Of a stretch of DNA of 64,000 bases, positions 1-11,831 are shown one piece after another. Origin of the DNA: Parietaria judaica. Its lineage: Eukaryota; Streptophyta; Magnoliopsida; Rosales; Urticaceae. A program made the position numbers and the translations under genes. The DNA is taken from NCBI GenBank assembly GCA_954871525.1, contig OX940861.1, forward strand, positions 35,415,201 through 35,479,200, written 5' to 3'. The notes under the pieces are model-generated. The model had not been told where the DNA came from. It saw only the letters and a program-made list of their open reading frames with translations, and made no database searches. Numbering within the stretch: position 1 is the stretch's first letter; each line of letters opens with the position of its first letter.

Positions 1-135
1 GCTAGTTTTCTACACGAGAAAATCTCTAGAAGATGCCGAGACACGGTATCCCGCATTGGAGAAGCTCGCACTAGCGCTCATAACGTCAACAAGGAAACTG
101 AGACCGTATTTCCAAGCTCATATGATTGTGGTAAT

Positions 136-1354
136 TGTTGGACATATGTGTCCTTAAACAAGATATTTTATCCATTTATAAAAGATTATGACAAGTCGTT
201 GAATAAAGATGATGCTTATTATGATAATCTTATTATAGTTTCTGGTAGAGTAAAATAGAATGTTTGATTCCTTAGTTCATAAAGGATGCAATTATGTTAT
301 TATTATCACAACAGAGTCAATGTGAGGAAGAATTAATAATCATAATAAATGAACTTAAAATGTCCGTGACCTGATCAACTGGGTGGGAGCCCATTAATCG
401 TATAAGGTCATTAATGTGACTAAGTGACAATCCTATTCTGGATTTTGTGTGTGTCACACTCACTAGAAGTGCATTAAGTATGAAGTGTCTTCATACTGGA
501 CTGGACCTGACTTAAACTCCGGAAGTTATTATATAAGACTCATTCGAATTTTAATATAAATATATATGATAATTCGAATTTAATAAAGATAAGAAGATAA
601 GATTGGATTTTTGATTTATCCAAATCTTTCTTATTTAATTAAATCCCTAATTAATTATATCAATTGGATTTAGATGAGATTAAATCTGGACCATTGGATT
701 AAGATAATTAATTAGATTTAATATATAGAATTCGAATTTTAGGGAGGGAATTTCTCCAATTCGGTTACGGTTTGAGCCTATAAATAGGAGGCTCATTCTA
801 CACATTTTTCACACTTTTCCCCAGAGAAAAATTCGAACTCTCCCTCTTCCTCAGGGTCTGCGAATTTTCTCTCTGATCTCTCTTTTCTGGTTCGGCTTAG
901 GAGACAATTTCTCCGGAAGCTTAAAAAGAACCATCAGTTAAAATTTTGCGACGGAGTCCTACCGGCGAAGCCCACGCTTCGGTACGAGGATTCCAGGAGA
1001 ATATCCCGGAAGATCACGGGAGTTTCCCTCAGCACTGGCGGAGCCCTGCCCGATTCAGAACGCGCAGCCGGAAGTCGTCAATTGAGGTACGGCCTTATAC
1101 ATTGGGTTAATAAATGCAACCATTTACTGCTTTCTATTTATTTCCTATTATGACTAGATTATTAATAATGATATATGAATATTAAATTACATAATATTTA
1201 TCAGATCTTCGGATATGGTTATTATCCGATATCCGGACCGTTGAACGGATAACAAGTTTTTCCGCTTTAAAATAATTTTTTTAAATTTTACCCGGACGGT
1301 TCGGAGGTATAATTCGTGATAATTTACATCGAATCCGAGACGTGATCTCCAACA
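136..1354 (+). mobile_element. Solo LTR, family D (copy 1)
   Basis: A 1,219-bp solo LTR starting TGTTGGA and ending TCCAACA, a 7-bp terminal inverted repeat. It is flanked by a perfect 5-bp target duplication, GTAAT, at 131-135 and 1355-1359. No primer-binding site, polypurine tract or internal coding region is present, so it is the product of LTR-LTR recombination. It interrupts the Gypsy-A RNase H reading frame. Both ends match the solo LTR at 30063-32802, but about 1.5 kb of that copy's interior is missing here, with the junction near 539. Confidence 0.92.
779..786 (+). promoter_or_regulatory. TATA box of family-D LTR
   Basis: TATAAATA sits in the family-D LTR just upstream of a C/T-rich leader. 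The same motif lies at 32228-32235 in the second copy. This is the expected position of the retrotransposon promoter. The orientation is that of the host Gypsy-A coding strand. Confidence 0.6.
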
Positions 1355-3265
1355 GTAATGACTCTGCAGCCACTACGGACCGTACTCTACAGTCCAAATC
1401 AATCCGGAAGGCTAACAAAGTGGGCTATCGAATTATGCAAATTTGACGTGGAATACAAAGTGCGGACGTGTGCCAAATCGCAAGTCCTAGCCGATTTCCT
1501 AGTAGAATTACCCACGGAGCAGCCTGAAGGAAGAACCCTACACGAATTACGGATCCTAAAGGTGGACGGATCATAAAACCAAGAAGGATTAGAACCAGGA
1601 ATCCACCTCGTGACACCAAGTGGCGAGGTAATAAAACAATCATTTCGGCTAAAATTCAAAGCCTCAAATAACTAGGCGGAGTACGAAGCACTCATAGCCG
1701 ACTTAAAACTTGCAAAAGCTGTCGGGGCATCTCGGATAAAAGCCCACTCCGACTCAAAGCTCGTGACCAGCCAAATTTCAGGAGAATACGTGGCCAAGGA
1801 CCCCAGAATGAACGCATACCTGAAAGTCGGCCAACGACTAATGAAAATATTCAGCGAGGTCGAGGTCATCCAAATCCCGCGAAGCGAAATCACCCAGGCT
1901 GACGCCTTGGCAGGGCTAGCATCCACCTCGGATCCCGAGGTAAAAAGAATTATCCCGGTAGAATCCATAGACGCACTAAGCATCGATCTTAACATAAATG
2001 TCATCGAGCTCCGGGATGACGACTGAAGAACCCCCATCATAAAGTACATCCAAAATGGGGAAACACCTCGAGATCGCCAAGAAGCAAGAAAGAACAAAGC
2101 TAAAAGCTCGAGATTCTGCATGATCGACGAGTCACTATATAAAAGGAGTTTTAGGGGACCATACCTGAATAGCCTCAGGAAGGAAGAAGCAGTAAACGCA
2201 CTTCGCGACGTACATGAGGGGACATGTGGGAACCACTCAGGAGGCAGGTCGCTCGCAAACAAAGTAAAACGACAAGGCTTATTCTGGCCAACCATGTTGG
2301 AGGACAGCGAGTCTCAAGTTAGAAAATGCGACGCGTGCCAAAAACATGCTCCCACAATTAGACAACCAGCGCTAAAACTTTCCTCTGTCATAATGCCATA
2401 TCCTTTCATGAAGTGGTCAATGGACATCGTTGGACTAATGCCGGCCGCAAAAGGACTGAGAAGGTTTCTCTTGATCGCCACCGACTACTTCACGAAGTTG
2501 ATAGAGGCGAAAGCATACGTCCTCATCAAACACACCGACGTGGAAAAATTCGTATGGAAGGACATCGTCTGCAGATTTGGTATCCCCATGGAGATCATAG
2601 CAAACAACGGTCCACAATTCATCTCGAAAAGATTCAAAAACTTCTACGCAAGCCTAGGAATATCTTTAAACACCTCATCCCCGAGGTACCCGCAGGGTAA
2701 TGGACATTCCGAGGTAGCAAACAGAACCATTATTGATGAGATCAAGAAAAGGCTGGATTCCAAGAAAGGAAGGTGGCCATAAGAGCTCCTAGGGGTACTG
2801 TGGGCTTACCACACAACACCTCAAAGAGCAACGGGCAAAACACCTTTCGCGCTAGTCCACGGAATAGAAGCCATGGTCCTAGCAGAAGCCAAATCACTAA
2901 GCCTGCGATGAGAATATTGCCTGGATAGACCAGAAGAAAATTACGAGATACTACTCAACGAGCTCGATTACATCGAGGAACGAAGAGACTGCGTGCTTCG
3001 TAGAATAAAAAATTACCAAAGAGTAATTGCAAGATACTACAATGCAAAGGTACGACGACAATCCTTCTAAATAGGAGATATAGTACTACGCAAAGTATTC
3101 CAAAATACAGCAGAACTAAATGTCGAAAAACTGGGGATAAACTGGGAGGGGCCATACATAGTGTCCGAGATAGTGCGCCCCGATGTATACAGGCTAATGA
3201 ATTCCGAAGGGCTAAAGGTCCTTCGCAGTTGGAACACCCAACACCTCAAAAGATATTACTCCTAA

Positions 3266-4051
3266 AGGGAGGTACCCCCCGGAACTACGTAGTGGCTTGA
3301 TCCCAGTAAACATGGGTACACATGCAGCCTGACAAAGGCACAGCCCCCAATCTCATACCTCTCTAGAATGTCCTGGCAATCCGAGGTACAATATCTTAAA
3401 CGCCCTACGATAAAATCTGTCACCTTTCTTTTTTGTAAGGGGGGATGGGAGCATATGTTCAGCACTCATGCTCTCAATAACAACCTCGTTTTCTTAAAAC
3501 ATTCCACCGTGCAACGATAAGAACGAATTGCCCACGCTGCTCGCGGAACCTCGGAAGATCTTGCCGAAGTGATCACGAACTTTCCTCAAAGAACAAAGCC
3601 CAATGTTCTCAAGCTGAGATTCGATTTCGCATTAGTACAAGTCCAACTCCCGACTAAGGAAAGTTGCTTGGAAAGAAAACATCCCGCTAAGAGACTAGCT
3701 CGTTCGGCCTCGAGAGCCAACAGACAGCAAGGGCAAAAAGTAGAGTCGAAATATGCAATCACAGATGTAACAAGCAAAACGAGACCAACCACCACAGAAG
3801 GAAACAAACACAGAAGTCGCGAAAAGGAAACTTGGAATTTATTTATACCCGGAATATGCCTAAAAGACAAAACGAGGTAAGTCGGACTACCGACAGCAAA
3901 AGTACACCTCGATAGATCGAGGTCGGAATGCAAAAGTACAAACTAAAGCGCCCAGGTCGGACTCCCAACCAAAAAAGGCGATATGTTCTTAACAAAAGCA
4001 ACATGGGGCACCAACGCCCCAAAAGAAACAAAAGAAAACACAAAGGCTGAT
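3266..4051 (+). other. Gypsy-A region between pol stop and antisense gene end
   Basis: No convincing coding sequence is seen. The first part (about 3275-3345) matches the same stretch after pol in Gypsy-B (about 33130-33200). It also carries a short hairpin, GGTCGGACTCCCAACC, at 3955-3970 that corresponds to two hairpins in Gypsy-B. In antisense orientation this is the 3' flank of the antisense gene. Confidence 0.6.
3955..3970 (-). other. Short hairpin downstream of the Gypsy-A antisense gene
   Basis: GGTCGG-ACTC-CCAACC forms a 6-bp stem with a 4-nt loop, with one C-A mismatch as read on the plus strand (a G-U wobble in antisense RNA). It is followed by an A6 run and GG(C)G, like the two Gypsy-B copies at 33680 and 33738. 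It lies about 80 bp beyond the stop of the antisense gene. Confidence 0.5.
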
Positions 4052-7025
4052 TTAGACTCCTTCTTCATCGGCCACCTCGTCTCGCACTCCATCTTGCACG
4101 TCCTGGCCTACCTCCTCTTCGCCATCGGCCCCATCATTAACAAGGCCACCACCTACGCCTTCATCCAGATCGCCACCGACCTCGGGGACCTCTTCCTCAC
4201 CGGGATCGACCTCGGAAGAACCGACCGGACGGGAGCCTTCGAGAGGGGGCAACATGAGCCGAGGAGGGAACGGAGACTGGGGAGGACCCACCGGCACCAA
4301 GCGCATGACCACCTGGAAGATGAAACCCATCACGCTCAATCCTATAGCAACTCCGCCGACTACGACAATCTTGCAAAAACAACCGAGATAGTCCGTACAC
4401 TTACCTCGGGAGATGTCGGAGGAGGTATATTTCTTTAGCTGGGCCCCCAGCTTGGCGATGGTCTCATCCCGCCGATCGATTCGCTTTTGCAGTTTTTCCG
4501 AAGCCTTCTTCACGGCAAGCCGAAGTAGCCACGAGGTTTGCCCAAACCTTATCGAGGTTGCGTTTCAGGATTTCCACCTGGGAGATATTGGCGTGGAGGC
4601 CGAACACCTACCAGCAAGAGCCCCCGCGCGCTGACGCTCTTCATGCAGCTGAACCCGCAGCCTCACCTTCGACTGCCTCAGGTGCTCAACGGTCATGTTC
4701 GCCCCAAAAAGATCATCTTCAGATTTCTTGAGCTTCCCCCGACACACAACGAGCTTTTTCTCTCTCTCGCCCAAACTGGCCTCCAACTCCTTCAACTAGC
4801 CCCCAGATCCCGACGCAGCCGCATCGGCCACCTCGGACTTAAGCCCGGCCAGGTCTTTCTCATTCGCGAGGACCATCTCGTTCAAATACGTCAAGATCTG
4901 AAAAATAGAAAAAACGGCTCGAGCACACAAAGGCAAGGGAAAACGCAAACAAAGATGTTTGAATTCACTTACCCGAACACATGGCTGAGCCATACACTCG
5001 TAGTCTTTTCCACGAGCGAGCTCCTACACGTCTAGAGGGCGCCCCAGATGACTCGAACTGGCAATGTACCTGGAAGAGGATCGCGCTGAATAAACGAGGG
5101 ACTTCTCGACAGAAAATCTGACGAAGATGTACCGAACCCCCTCCTCGTCAGAAACGGAACGGCTGCAGCTTCCCTCTAGCACCGCAGGCTCCTTCCTCTT
5201 CTCGTCAGAATGTTTGCACGCCAAAGGATACCCTTGCGGATTCGATCGAGTACGAGGTGCGGAACGGTCAAGCATCACCTTGTTCTTCTTCGATGACGCA
5301 GGAGGCACCTCGGCGCGATCAGTGGAACGCCCGCGTTTCTCAGCACGAGGTACGGAGACCTCCGGTGCCCCAAATGGCGTGAGCCTATCCTCGTCAGCAA
5401 CTTCAGCACGTGATTTGCTAGCATGCGCCACCTTGCCCTCAACCTTGACCCAACGAACGGACTGAGCCTCCTAAGCCTTAGCCACGAGAGTCTCAAGCGA
5501 GGCATCTTCAGGGGTCTCATCACTGGGAGAGGAGGGGAGTTCCACCACGGGAACGGAGGCGTCACCTCGTTGCTTAGGAGTCTTACTCGTGCCGCTGGAT
5601 GACTTCATAGACTTCTCGGGACCTGCAGGACGTGGACGCATCACGAAAAGATAACGAGGTGAAATCATCTCGCACCTTGTTTATGAAGGTTTACCTTAAA
5701 CGTTCAGGGGAACAGCCAAAATCGATTGGCCTCTCGCACCTCGGAACCTCCAATAGCCTGAGCCCCCTGATCCTAGCAATCGGGAAATCCACCTAGTTGA
5801 GCTCGTCTTTGGGGATGAGCTTCTTCTTGATGATGCGAAACCTCGAATCCGCGTCAGTAGCAGCTAATCTACCTAGAAGACAAACAAGAAAGGAAGACGA
5901 TGTAAAAAAAAAGGGGGGGGGGGTGCACATCAAAATATGCGAGAACATGCTAGAATAAGGGCCTGAAGTCCACCACCGCTGGAACTCCATTCCGGCAATC
6001 TCGCCGCCCCTGGCCGAGTTTCCCGCAACCAAAAATATCTTTCCGTCCATCCACCTCGCACGTTTGGAGTACCATGGAGAATTTTCCCGGCCCTACCATT
6101 CAGGTAGTACCTCGTGGTAGAAGCGAGCTAAATCGTCCCAAGTAAGGACCGCCTCATTTTCCCTAGCCAGAACACCCAAAGCAACCAGGTTGCGATAAGC
6201 GTTAGGGACGTGTTGGCCCAAGGCCAGGCCCAGATGGCGGAGGTACTCCACGATAACCTCCAAAACTAATAAATGGATCCCGACCTCCAAGAAGGCCTCG
6301 TAAATGATCGTCCACCTCTTCTTCTCCTGGAATGAATGCTCTTTCCTCTGTGGAGGCTCAACATCGATAAACTTAGGGATGTCGCACACAACACGAAGTT
6401 CCCTTAAGTAATCAGAGGTGAGCACAGAAGGAGGAGAGACATCCAGCAGCCAGGGCTCCTTGGAGGAGGAAGACATTTTGCGATATCGAAGAAAAAGGCT
6501 TGAATAAGGGCCTGAAGTCCACCACCGCTGGAACTCCATTCCGTCAATCTCGCCGCCCCTGGCCGAGTTTCCCGAAACCAAAAATATATCTTCGTCCATC
6601 CACCTCGCACGTCCGGAGTACCATGGAGAATTTTCCCGGCCCTACCATTCAGGTAGTACCTCGTGGTAGAAGCGAGCTAAATCGTACTGAGTAAGCACCA
6701 CCTCATTTTCTCTAGCCAGAACACCCAAAGCAACCAGGTTGTGATAAGCGTTAGGGACGAGATGGCCCAAGGCCAGGCCCAGATGGCGGAGGTACTTCAC
6801 GATAACCTCTAAAACTAGCAATTGGATTTTGGCCTCCAAGAAGGCCTCGTACAAGATTGTCCGCCCCTTTTCTCCTAGAATGGATGCTCTTTCCTTTGTG
6901 GAGGCTCAACATCGATAAACTTAGGGATGTCGTACATGACACGAAGTTCCCTCAAGTAGTCAGAGGTGAGCACAGAAAAAGGAGAGACATCCAGCAGCCA
7001 GGGCTCCATGGAGGAGGAAGACATT
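4052..7025 (-). pseudogene. Antisense gene of Gypsy-A (PF04195-like domain, coiled coil)
   Basis: A degenerate gene on the strand opposite pol, homologous along its length to the gene at 33842-36333 in Gypsy-B. The N-terminal part (MSSSSKEPWLLD, YLRELR, PNAYRNLVALGVLARE) resembles the 'putative gypsy type transposon' domain PF04195 from family knowledge. Next come a conserved block near 5718-5874 (RFRIIKKKLIPKDEL, RIRGSGYWRFRG), a Ser/Pro-rich charged stretch (5024-5690), a coiled coil (4565-4897, 4430-4513), a hydrophobic segment (IVVVGGVAIGLSVMGFIF) near 4340-4400, and an acidic tail ending at 4052. The reading frame is cut by stops, frameshifts and a tandem duplication of the first exon. 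A 75-nt intron is predicted at 4898-4972. The protein's function is unknown. Confidence 0.7.
4898..4972 (-). other. Predicted 75-nt spliceosomal intron in Gypsy-A antisense gene
   Basis: On the minus strand the segment starts GTAAGTGAATTC and ends with a T-rich tract, CTATTTTTCAG, a near-consensus plant donor and acceptor. Flanking translations (ending CVR and beginning ILTYLNEMVL) align with Gypsy-B (ending GVK and beginning FLTAMNELVL), whereas the 75-nt segment itself does not. The Gypsy-B counterpart, 34720-34794, has exactly the same length. Confidence 0.6.
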
Positions 7026-7046
7026 TTGCGATATCGAAGAAAAAGG
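5953..7046. repeat. Tandem duplication (about 549 bp x 2) of the antisense first exon
   Basis: Unit 1 (about 5953-6498) and unit 2 (about 6502-7046) are direct repeats at an offset of 548-549 bp with high identity. Each carries the start codon region and the whole PF04195-like N-terminal segment of the antisense gene. The Gypsy-B gene has a single copy. The open frame at 6093-6599 joins the end of one unit to the start of the other. Confidence 0.88.
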
Positions 7047-7573
7047 AAAGAAAAATGGTACAGAGGATATGAGAATGAACCGAGAAGGAAACATAGGGTT
7101 TATAAGAAAATCTCACCTCACCACGATCCCCACTTCTCCTCTCACGATCTTCGATAACCTGCGAGCAATAATTTTAACCGCGGGGTTAATGGGTTTAATA
7201 ACCCCCATCACATCCGAGTAAGGCGTGGCAGCTGAAATCCGAAGAGTTTCAAACCGTTGTCAACTCAGCTCTCCTATTGGTCCATTACTTGGATGGAAGG
7301 ATCGAGACTGAGCTTGTACACGCCACACCAATACTCTGCCTCCACGTGTCACTGCCATGCACAAGGAAAAAAACCATAGTTGAATTAATTCGGTTACATC
7401 TCAATGGGATTATTTCCAACCTGCAAAATTTAAAATTTTGCCCGCCAATCTCTGTTTTCTCCCACTTTGAAATTCTGAAATAATGAAGAACATTATTAAA
7501 CAAATTAAGATAATTTGGGGAAGTAAATCGTGACCATCAACACGCTAACGTCCACCAAGTGATACACACTTAA

Positions 7574-7590
7574 TGTACTGGGGGGCTCAC
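7574..7590 (+). other. Polypurine tract of Gypsy-A
   Basis: A short purine run (GGGGGG within TACTGGGGGGCTCAC) lies directly before the 3' LTR. The same sequence precedes the Gypsy-B 3' LTR. It is expected to prime plus-strand DNA synthesis. Confidence 0.7.
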
Positions 7591-8291
7591 TGTTGTTGTG
7601 GGACTTCGTCCCCTCATAAAACGACAATAAAATTGCCCCTCAAACGCAAAAAACGACGACGTCATGACCGCTCAATGGGCATACAACATCAAGCTTAACT
7701 ACCAGTTAAAAACGACACCTTGAGCAAACAACAGCAAAGAGCAAACTTCCTAGACGCACGACATGGGCTTCTACAACGAGATGGGCCCGCATCATTAAGA
7801 AAAGCCCATGCAAGACCGAGCTCCCCAAGATCTATGAACCAGTCCTCGAAGACAAAGCAGCCCACAAGACTAGGCACAATTCTCCCATGATAACCAACCC
7901 AAGCTGCTGCCACGTCGAAGAAGACATAGCACCACGGGATAGACTTTACACGTGGCATCCAAGCAAAGCACGAGGGAAGGAGCTCGGTCTCATAGTCGTT
8001 TCACGTAATTAGGGAAATAGACGTGGTATTTAGGCTATAAATAGGGAGCACGATGTAAAGTAAGAGGATGAATTCTTGAGTACAATTCTCTCTACAATCA
8101 CACTCTGTAATTACTCCGCTATTAAGAAATAATATCATTTTCATCTTTATTGTTCAATTCACTTGCTATTGATGATCTTTGCCATTTTCACCGAAGTGGG
8201 TTCACTACAAATCATTGAGATCCATTATCTTTTGCATTGTACCGAGGTGCAATCACTTCGTGGATGTTGATCGTGATTAATCGCATCAACA
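7591..8291 (+). repeat. 3' LTR of Gypsy-A
   Basis: A 701-bp LTR starting TGTTGTTGTGGG and ending CGCATCAACA, with a TATAAATA box at 8036-8043. It is diverged but recognisably related to the Gypsy-B LTR, with shared ends and a similar layout (GTGATTA, then CATCAACA). Its 5' partner is outside the window. Confidence 0.85.
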
Positions 8292-8792
8292 TTTATCGCT
8301 CCAAAAAAATAATATAAAATGCCGGTCAATATATGTTATAAAATTCCAATCACATAACACTCCTTTTAAAATGTTATACTACTATATTATTATATATATA
8401 AAAAAAAAAGTTGGATATTTGGTGGGTTATATCTAAGGTATAATTATAAAAGAAAAAAAAATCTCAATTTTGTTTTATGTTTTTGAATAAAATTAAGAAG
8501 TGAGTTTGGGGTTTTTCAAATAGTTATCTCACTTTTCTATCTTCTCTTCTCTCATCCATGATGATTATCATGTACATTTATTATTGTTTGTGACTTGCAC
8601 TATAATGTCTTTTAAATGTAGTTATATTTTTATATTATTGATGTTTGAAAAACTATTTAAAAAAATAGAGAGAATAATGTACAATTTTTTTATTATATAT
8701 TTTTCATTATTTAAATAAAAAACAAAATCTATATCAAACAGTTATTTTGAATAACTGGAATAATTTATTACACTGCAATTAGAAAAAAAAAG
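8292..8792. other. AT-rich intergenic DNA
   Basis: No gene, RNA gene or clear mobile element is seen. It has A-runs, a short TA tract and a T-rich low-complexity sequence between the Gypsy-A LTR and the foldback element. Confidence 0.6.
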
Positions 8793-10093
8793 GGTTAATG
8801 ACGGTTAAAATACCTAAAGTTTGGTCAAAGAACCCTTCGTGTACTCAAAGTTTTAAAGTGGTGGCAAAAGTACCCAAACTCGTATTTGGAGAGTTGATTA
8901 CTCCATTCTCGTAACGCAATTAACTTACCCGTTATCTCTGGCCACGTGGAAAAATGTGGGTGGCTGACATGACAATTTTTTTGCCACGTGGACGAGCCCA
9001 ATCAGGGGTTTAATTCGTTGTTTTGTCGTAAACGAGGCTGATCTGGGCTCATCCGCGTGGCAAAAAATTGATGTCTCAGCAACCCACGTTTGTCCATGGC
9101 AGCGCCGGCCCTGAGCCTAGGCGGACAAGGCGACGGCCTAGGGCCCCCGATTCCAAAGGGCCCCGAGATCGCCGGTGACCGGAAGTAAAAAAAAAAAACC
9201 AGAGTTCATGAACGCTATTGAAGAAGCTGGTGGTTTTTGTCTGCAAAGCCAAGAGGAAGAGGGAGAAGATCAACAAGTTTTTTTATTAAATAAGAATAGT
9301 GGGGCCCAGTGGTATTAGTATTAGACTAGTAGTGTTCTTTTATATTTATTATCTAGTACGTTAATTGTTTTTTTAATTGAAAAGTGGGACCCAATTCATA
9401 TATCGTTTATAATTTATATTCTCTTTCCAAGTTTTAAGAATTGAAATTTTTATCTAAATTTTTATATTATTATAAAATCAAACTTATTAATGATTCTTTA
9501 CCATATGTATTCGATTGACAAAAATGTATTTTCAATAATATTTTTTACTTATGTAAAATATTATTAAGAAAATAAAGAATTGCTTTTTTTTTTTTTATAT
9601 AAAATGAAAGTTATAATCAATTGTTGTCTACAACATGATTTTAAATTTAACGATATGACAATAATTGAGAGATTTTCACTTTTATTTTCTACAAAAATGC
9701 TACAGTTAGCACAATATTTTCTTTATTTTGTTTATATTTTTATCGGTGAGTTATACAAAGAAGATAGCTGAATGTTAGATAAATATGAAACTTAACATAT
9801 TAATAATAATTAATTTGTTACTATATATATTATTAAAAATTAAAATATATCTATTTTAATATTTAATTTTTTTTATTACTAGGGCCCCAAAAAAAAAAAT
9901 TGCCTAGGGCCTCCTTAGACTCAGGGCCGGCCCTGGTCCATGGGGCCAGAGTTAACAGGCAAGTTAAGTGCTTTACGAGAATGGAGTGGTCAACGCCCCA
10001 AATATGACTTTGGGTATTTTTGCCACCACTTTTAGACTTTGGGTACACGAGGATTCTTTTACCAATCTTTGAGTATTTTTACCGTCATTAACC
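8793..10093. mobile_element. Foldback (Mutator-like) element 1, split by a hAT element
   Basis: The left arm starts GGTTAATGACGG and the right end is its inverse, CCGTCATTAACC. The two arms stay complementary for roughly 200 bp (left about 8793-9003; right about 9047-9099 plus 9944-10093) around a loop of about 43 bp. Removing the hAT element and one target copy leaves about 457 bp. The flanks are A-rich (AGAAAAAAA on both sides), consistent with a 9-11-bp duplication as made by Mutator-type transposases. No coding capacity is seen. Confidence 0.75.
9100..9935. mobile_element. hAT-type non-autonomous element (CAGGGCCGGCCCTGA group, copy 1)
   Basis: An 836-bp element with terminal inverted repeats (left CAGCGCCGGCCCTGAG, right end complement CAGGGCCGGCCCTGAG). 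It is flanked by a perfect 8-bp target duplication, GTCCATGG, at 9092-9099 and 9936-9943. Eight-base duplications are diagnostic of hAT transposases. The interior is AT-rich with no transposase frame. It sits in the right arm of foldback element 1. Confidence 0.9.
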
Positions 10094-11831
10094 AGAAAAA
10101 AATGAACATTTTGAATTAGCTACCAAATAGGACCTTTCATTTTTTCAATCGAATATCTTTGGTTTAAAGCCCGCAACTCTCTTCAGACTAAATTCTACCA
10201 TTCTTAAATAGACATTCTGATTTTCAAAAACAAAAAAAAAAATTATTATTAAGTCCTGTTTATTTATTTTTTTTTGAAAGATTATTAAGTCCTGTTTATC
10301 AACTTTTAACATGACTATTGCAAAAGTCTATGATTTTTTTTATTAAGGATTGATAAATCAGCTTAAGTTTATCAATCGTTTAACGTGTAAATTTTACGAA
10401 AATGGAATGCAAAATACATAAAAGAAAGTTTAAAATCCAATTTTTCAAACATCAGCCAATATATTATGTGCACTGATTTGGAAAAATCTATCGAAATTTG
10501 ACAATTTTATTCTATAAAATTAATATGTTAATTTTGTTCATGTCTTGTTATTCACTATATAATATTTGTTGGGTAATGTCATTAGAATGCACGCAACCAT
10601 ATTTGTCTAATGTATAGTACTTAAAATTGTTTTATACGAATGATATGGTAAATTTTATACGCAATATCCAAAATGTTTGTCCAATTTTCTATATCTTTTT
10701 CGAATTAATATCACTATTACCTTTGGATTTATCATCATGTATTTCTATATAAGCTAACCCTTGAGAACTTTTGTATTCATTCTAATTTAAGAACTTATAA
10801 CAATGTATTAGATTGTCCCTCTAAATTTATCATGCGTGTATCAATTTTCCTCTTGAATTTTTAAATTGTTTAAAAATACCCTCTCTTCATCACATCATCA
10901 CATGTTTATCACTTCCATTATTTAGAAGAAGAAAAAAAGAAGTTATATTTTACTTTCTAAGTATTTTAAATTTGACCTAAAATATTTGAACCGTTTGCTT
11001 GTGTAGATTCTCTCTCTCTCTCTCTCGCTCTCTCTCTCTCTCTAAGTTTGCATGCTCGTCATTAACGTCATATTATTGAAATGAAGAATTTTACCTTAAA
11101 AAATTACTAAGAAAACCATAATAAGGCAGTAATGTGATATAGAATAATAACTCGAAAGCACAAAACCATGAAATTTTTGTGAGAGAACAATTTGATAAAT
11201 TTAGGGACTTTTAGTGATATATATCCTACTTCTTTTCTATCCCTAGCCCCAACCACTAATTTTTCAAACTTTTTCATTTCCTCTTCACTCATGTTGACCA
11301 ATTTACCACACATACCCTCAACAATATTATTTTTGTAGCCAAACAAACCCCCTAGATTACCCAAATTCGTAAGGTTTTGTAGGCAAACAACCACCCAATT
11401 CAGTGATATTAATTAATGTATCTAAATAGACTATGGTCCCTCCTTAATTTTTCAACTATTACCTGCTTCACATGTTTACTGTTTAAAGCACAAGAGTCAC
11501 ACTTGTGTGATTTGAATAAACCGTTTAACAAGCAAAATAGTCCAGGAGAGTTATTGGTCAACAATGAGGTGTCTACAATAACACACGAGAAAATCAAAGT
11601 TAATAAATGAGAAAGGTTAATTATATAAGTTTAATTATATTTGGGCAGTTGGCGCAAAAATTTGAATCTTTATAGGGAACAACGTTGATGATCTAGAAAT
11701 TGGGGTTCTCTTTTCAATGTTATTGTAAACGGCAATTATTGTACATCTTTAGTATTGGAGCGCAAATAACTAAACATTCCAATTTGAAAAGAAAAAAAAA
11801 ATTAATTAGTTCATATTTGTTGAAAAAAAAA
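10094..11831. other. AT-rich intergenic DNA with a CT microsatellite
   Basis: No supported gene. It contains a short direct repeat of the phrase ATTATTAAGTCCTGTTTAT near 10240-10300 and a CT tract at 11008-11043. Small open frames at 11107-11610 show no recognisable motif and are ordinary for AT-rich DNA. Confidence 0.55.
11008..11043. repeat. (CT)n microsatellite
   Basis: A run of TC dinucleotides of about 36 bp with a single interruption (CTCG). Confidence 0.9.

Larger units (their letters stand above)
1..3265 (+). pseudogene. Gypsy-A pol remnant: RNase H, second RNase H, integrase
   Basis: One reading frame runs from base 5 to the stop at 3263-3265 once the inserted LTR and one target copy are removed. 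Domains in order: the end of the RT-linked RNase H (FYTRKSLEDAETRYP, then LTKWAIELCKFD), the second archaeal-type RNase H with the KASNN and DSKLVTSQI motifs, then integrase. Integrase shows the H-H-C-C zinc motif (HEGTCGNH, then KCDACQKH) and the core motifs SMDIVG, ATDYFTK, NNGPQF and PRYPQGNGHSEVANR. The usual DNGPQF is NNGPQF here, so the second catalytic Asp is lost. In-frame stops lie at 1574, 1672, 2024, 2780, 2909 and 3068. I see no frameshift, so decay has been by nonsense substitution. It cannot encode a working polyprotein. Confidence 0.88.
1..8291 (+). mobile_element. Gypsy-A: 5'-truncated Ty3/gypsy (Tat-lineage) element
   Basis: The window opens inside the pol region of an LTR retrotransposon. 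Reading rightwards it holds the end of the first RNase H, an archaeal-type second RNase H, integrase, a long 3' region with an antisense gene, a purine tract and a 701-bp 3' LTR. The two RNase H domains and the antisense gene before the 3' LTR are hallmarks of the Tat lineage. The 5' LTR, gag, protease and most of the RT lie outside the window. The base composition is richer in GC than the flanks. A family-D solo LTR (136-1354) interrupts it. If complete, its left target duplication should be TTTAT, the five bases after the 3' LTR. Confidence 0.9.

Noticed and set aside
136..1359. Frame-preserving LTR insertion as a domesticated intron or linker
   Set aside because: LTR plus one target copy is a multiple of three in both family-D insertions (1,224 and 2,745), but the LTRs are full of stops and the host genes are dead, so this is coincidence.
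4370..4412. A second antisense intron next to the hydrophobic segment (GTAAGTG...TTGCAAG)
   Set aside because: Donor-like and acceptor-like bases occur in both elements near 4410 and 34190, but the span is only about 37-42 nt, shorter than plant introns normally allow, and it is open in frame. Left as coding.
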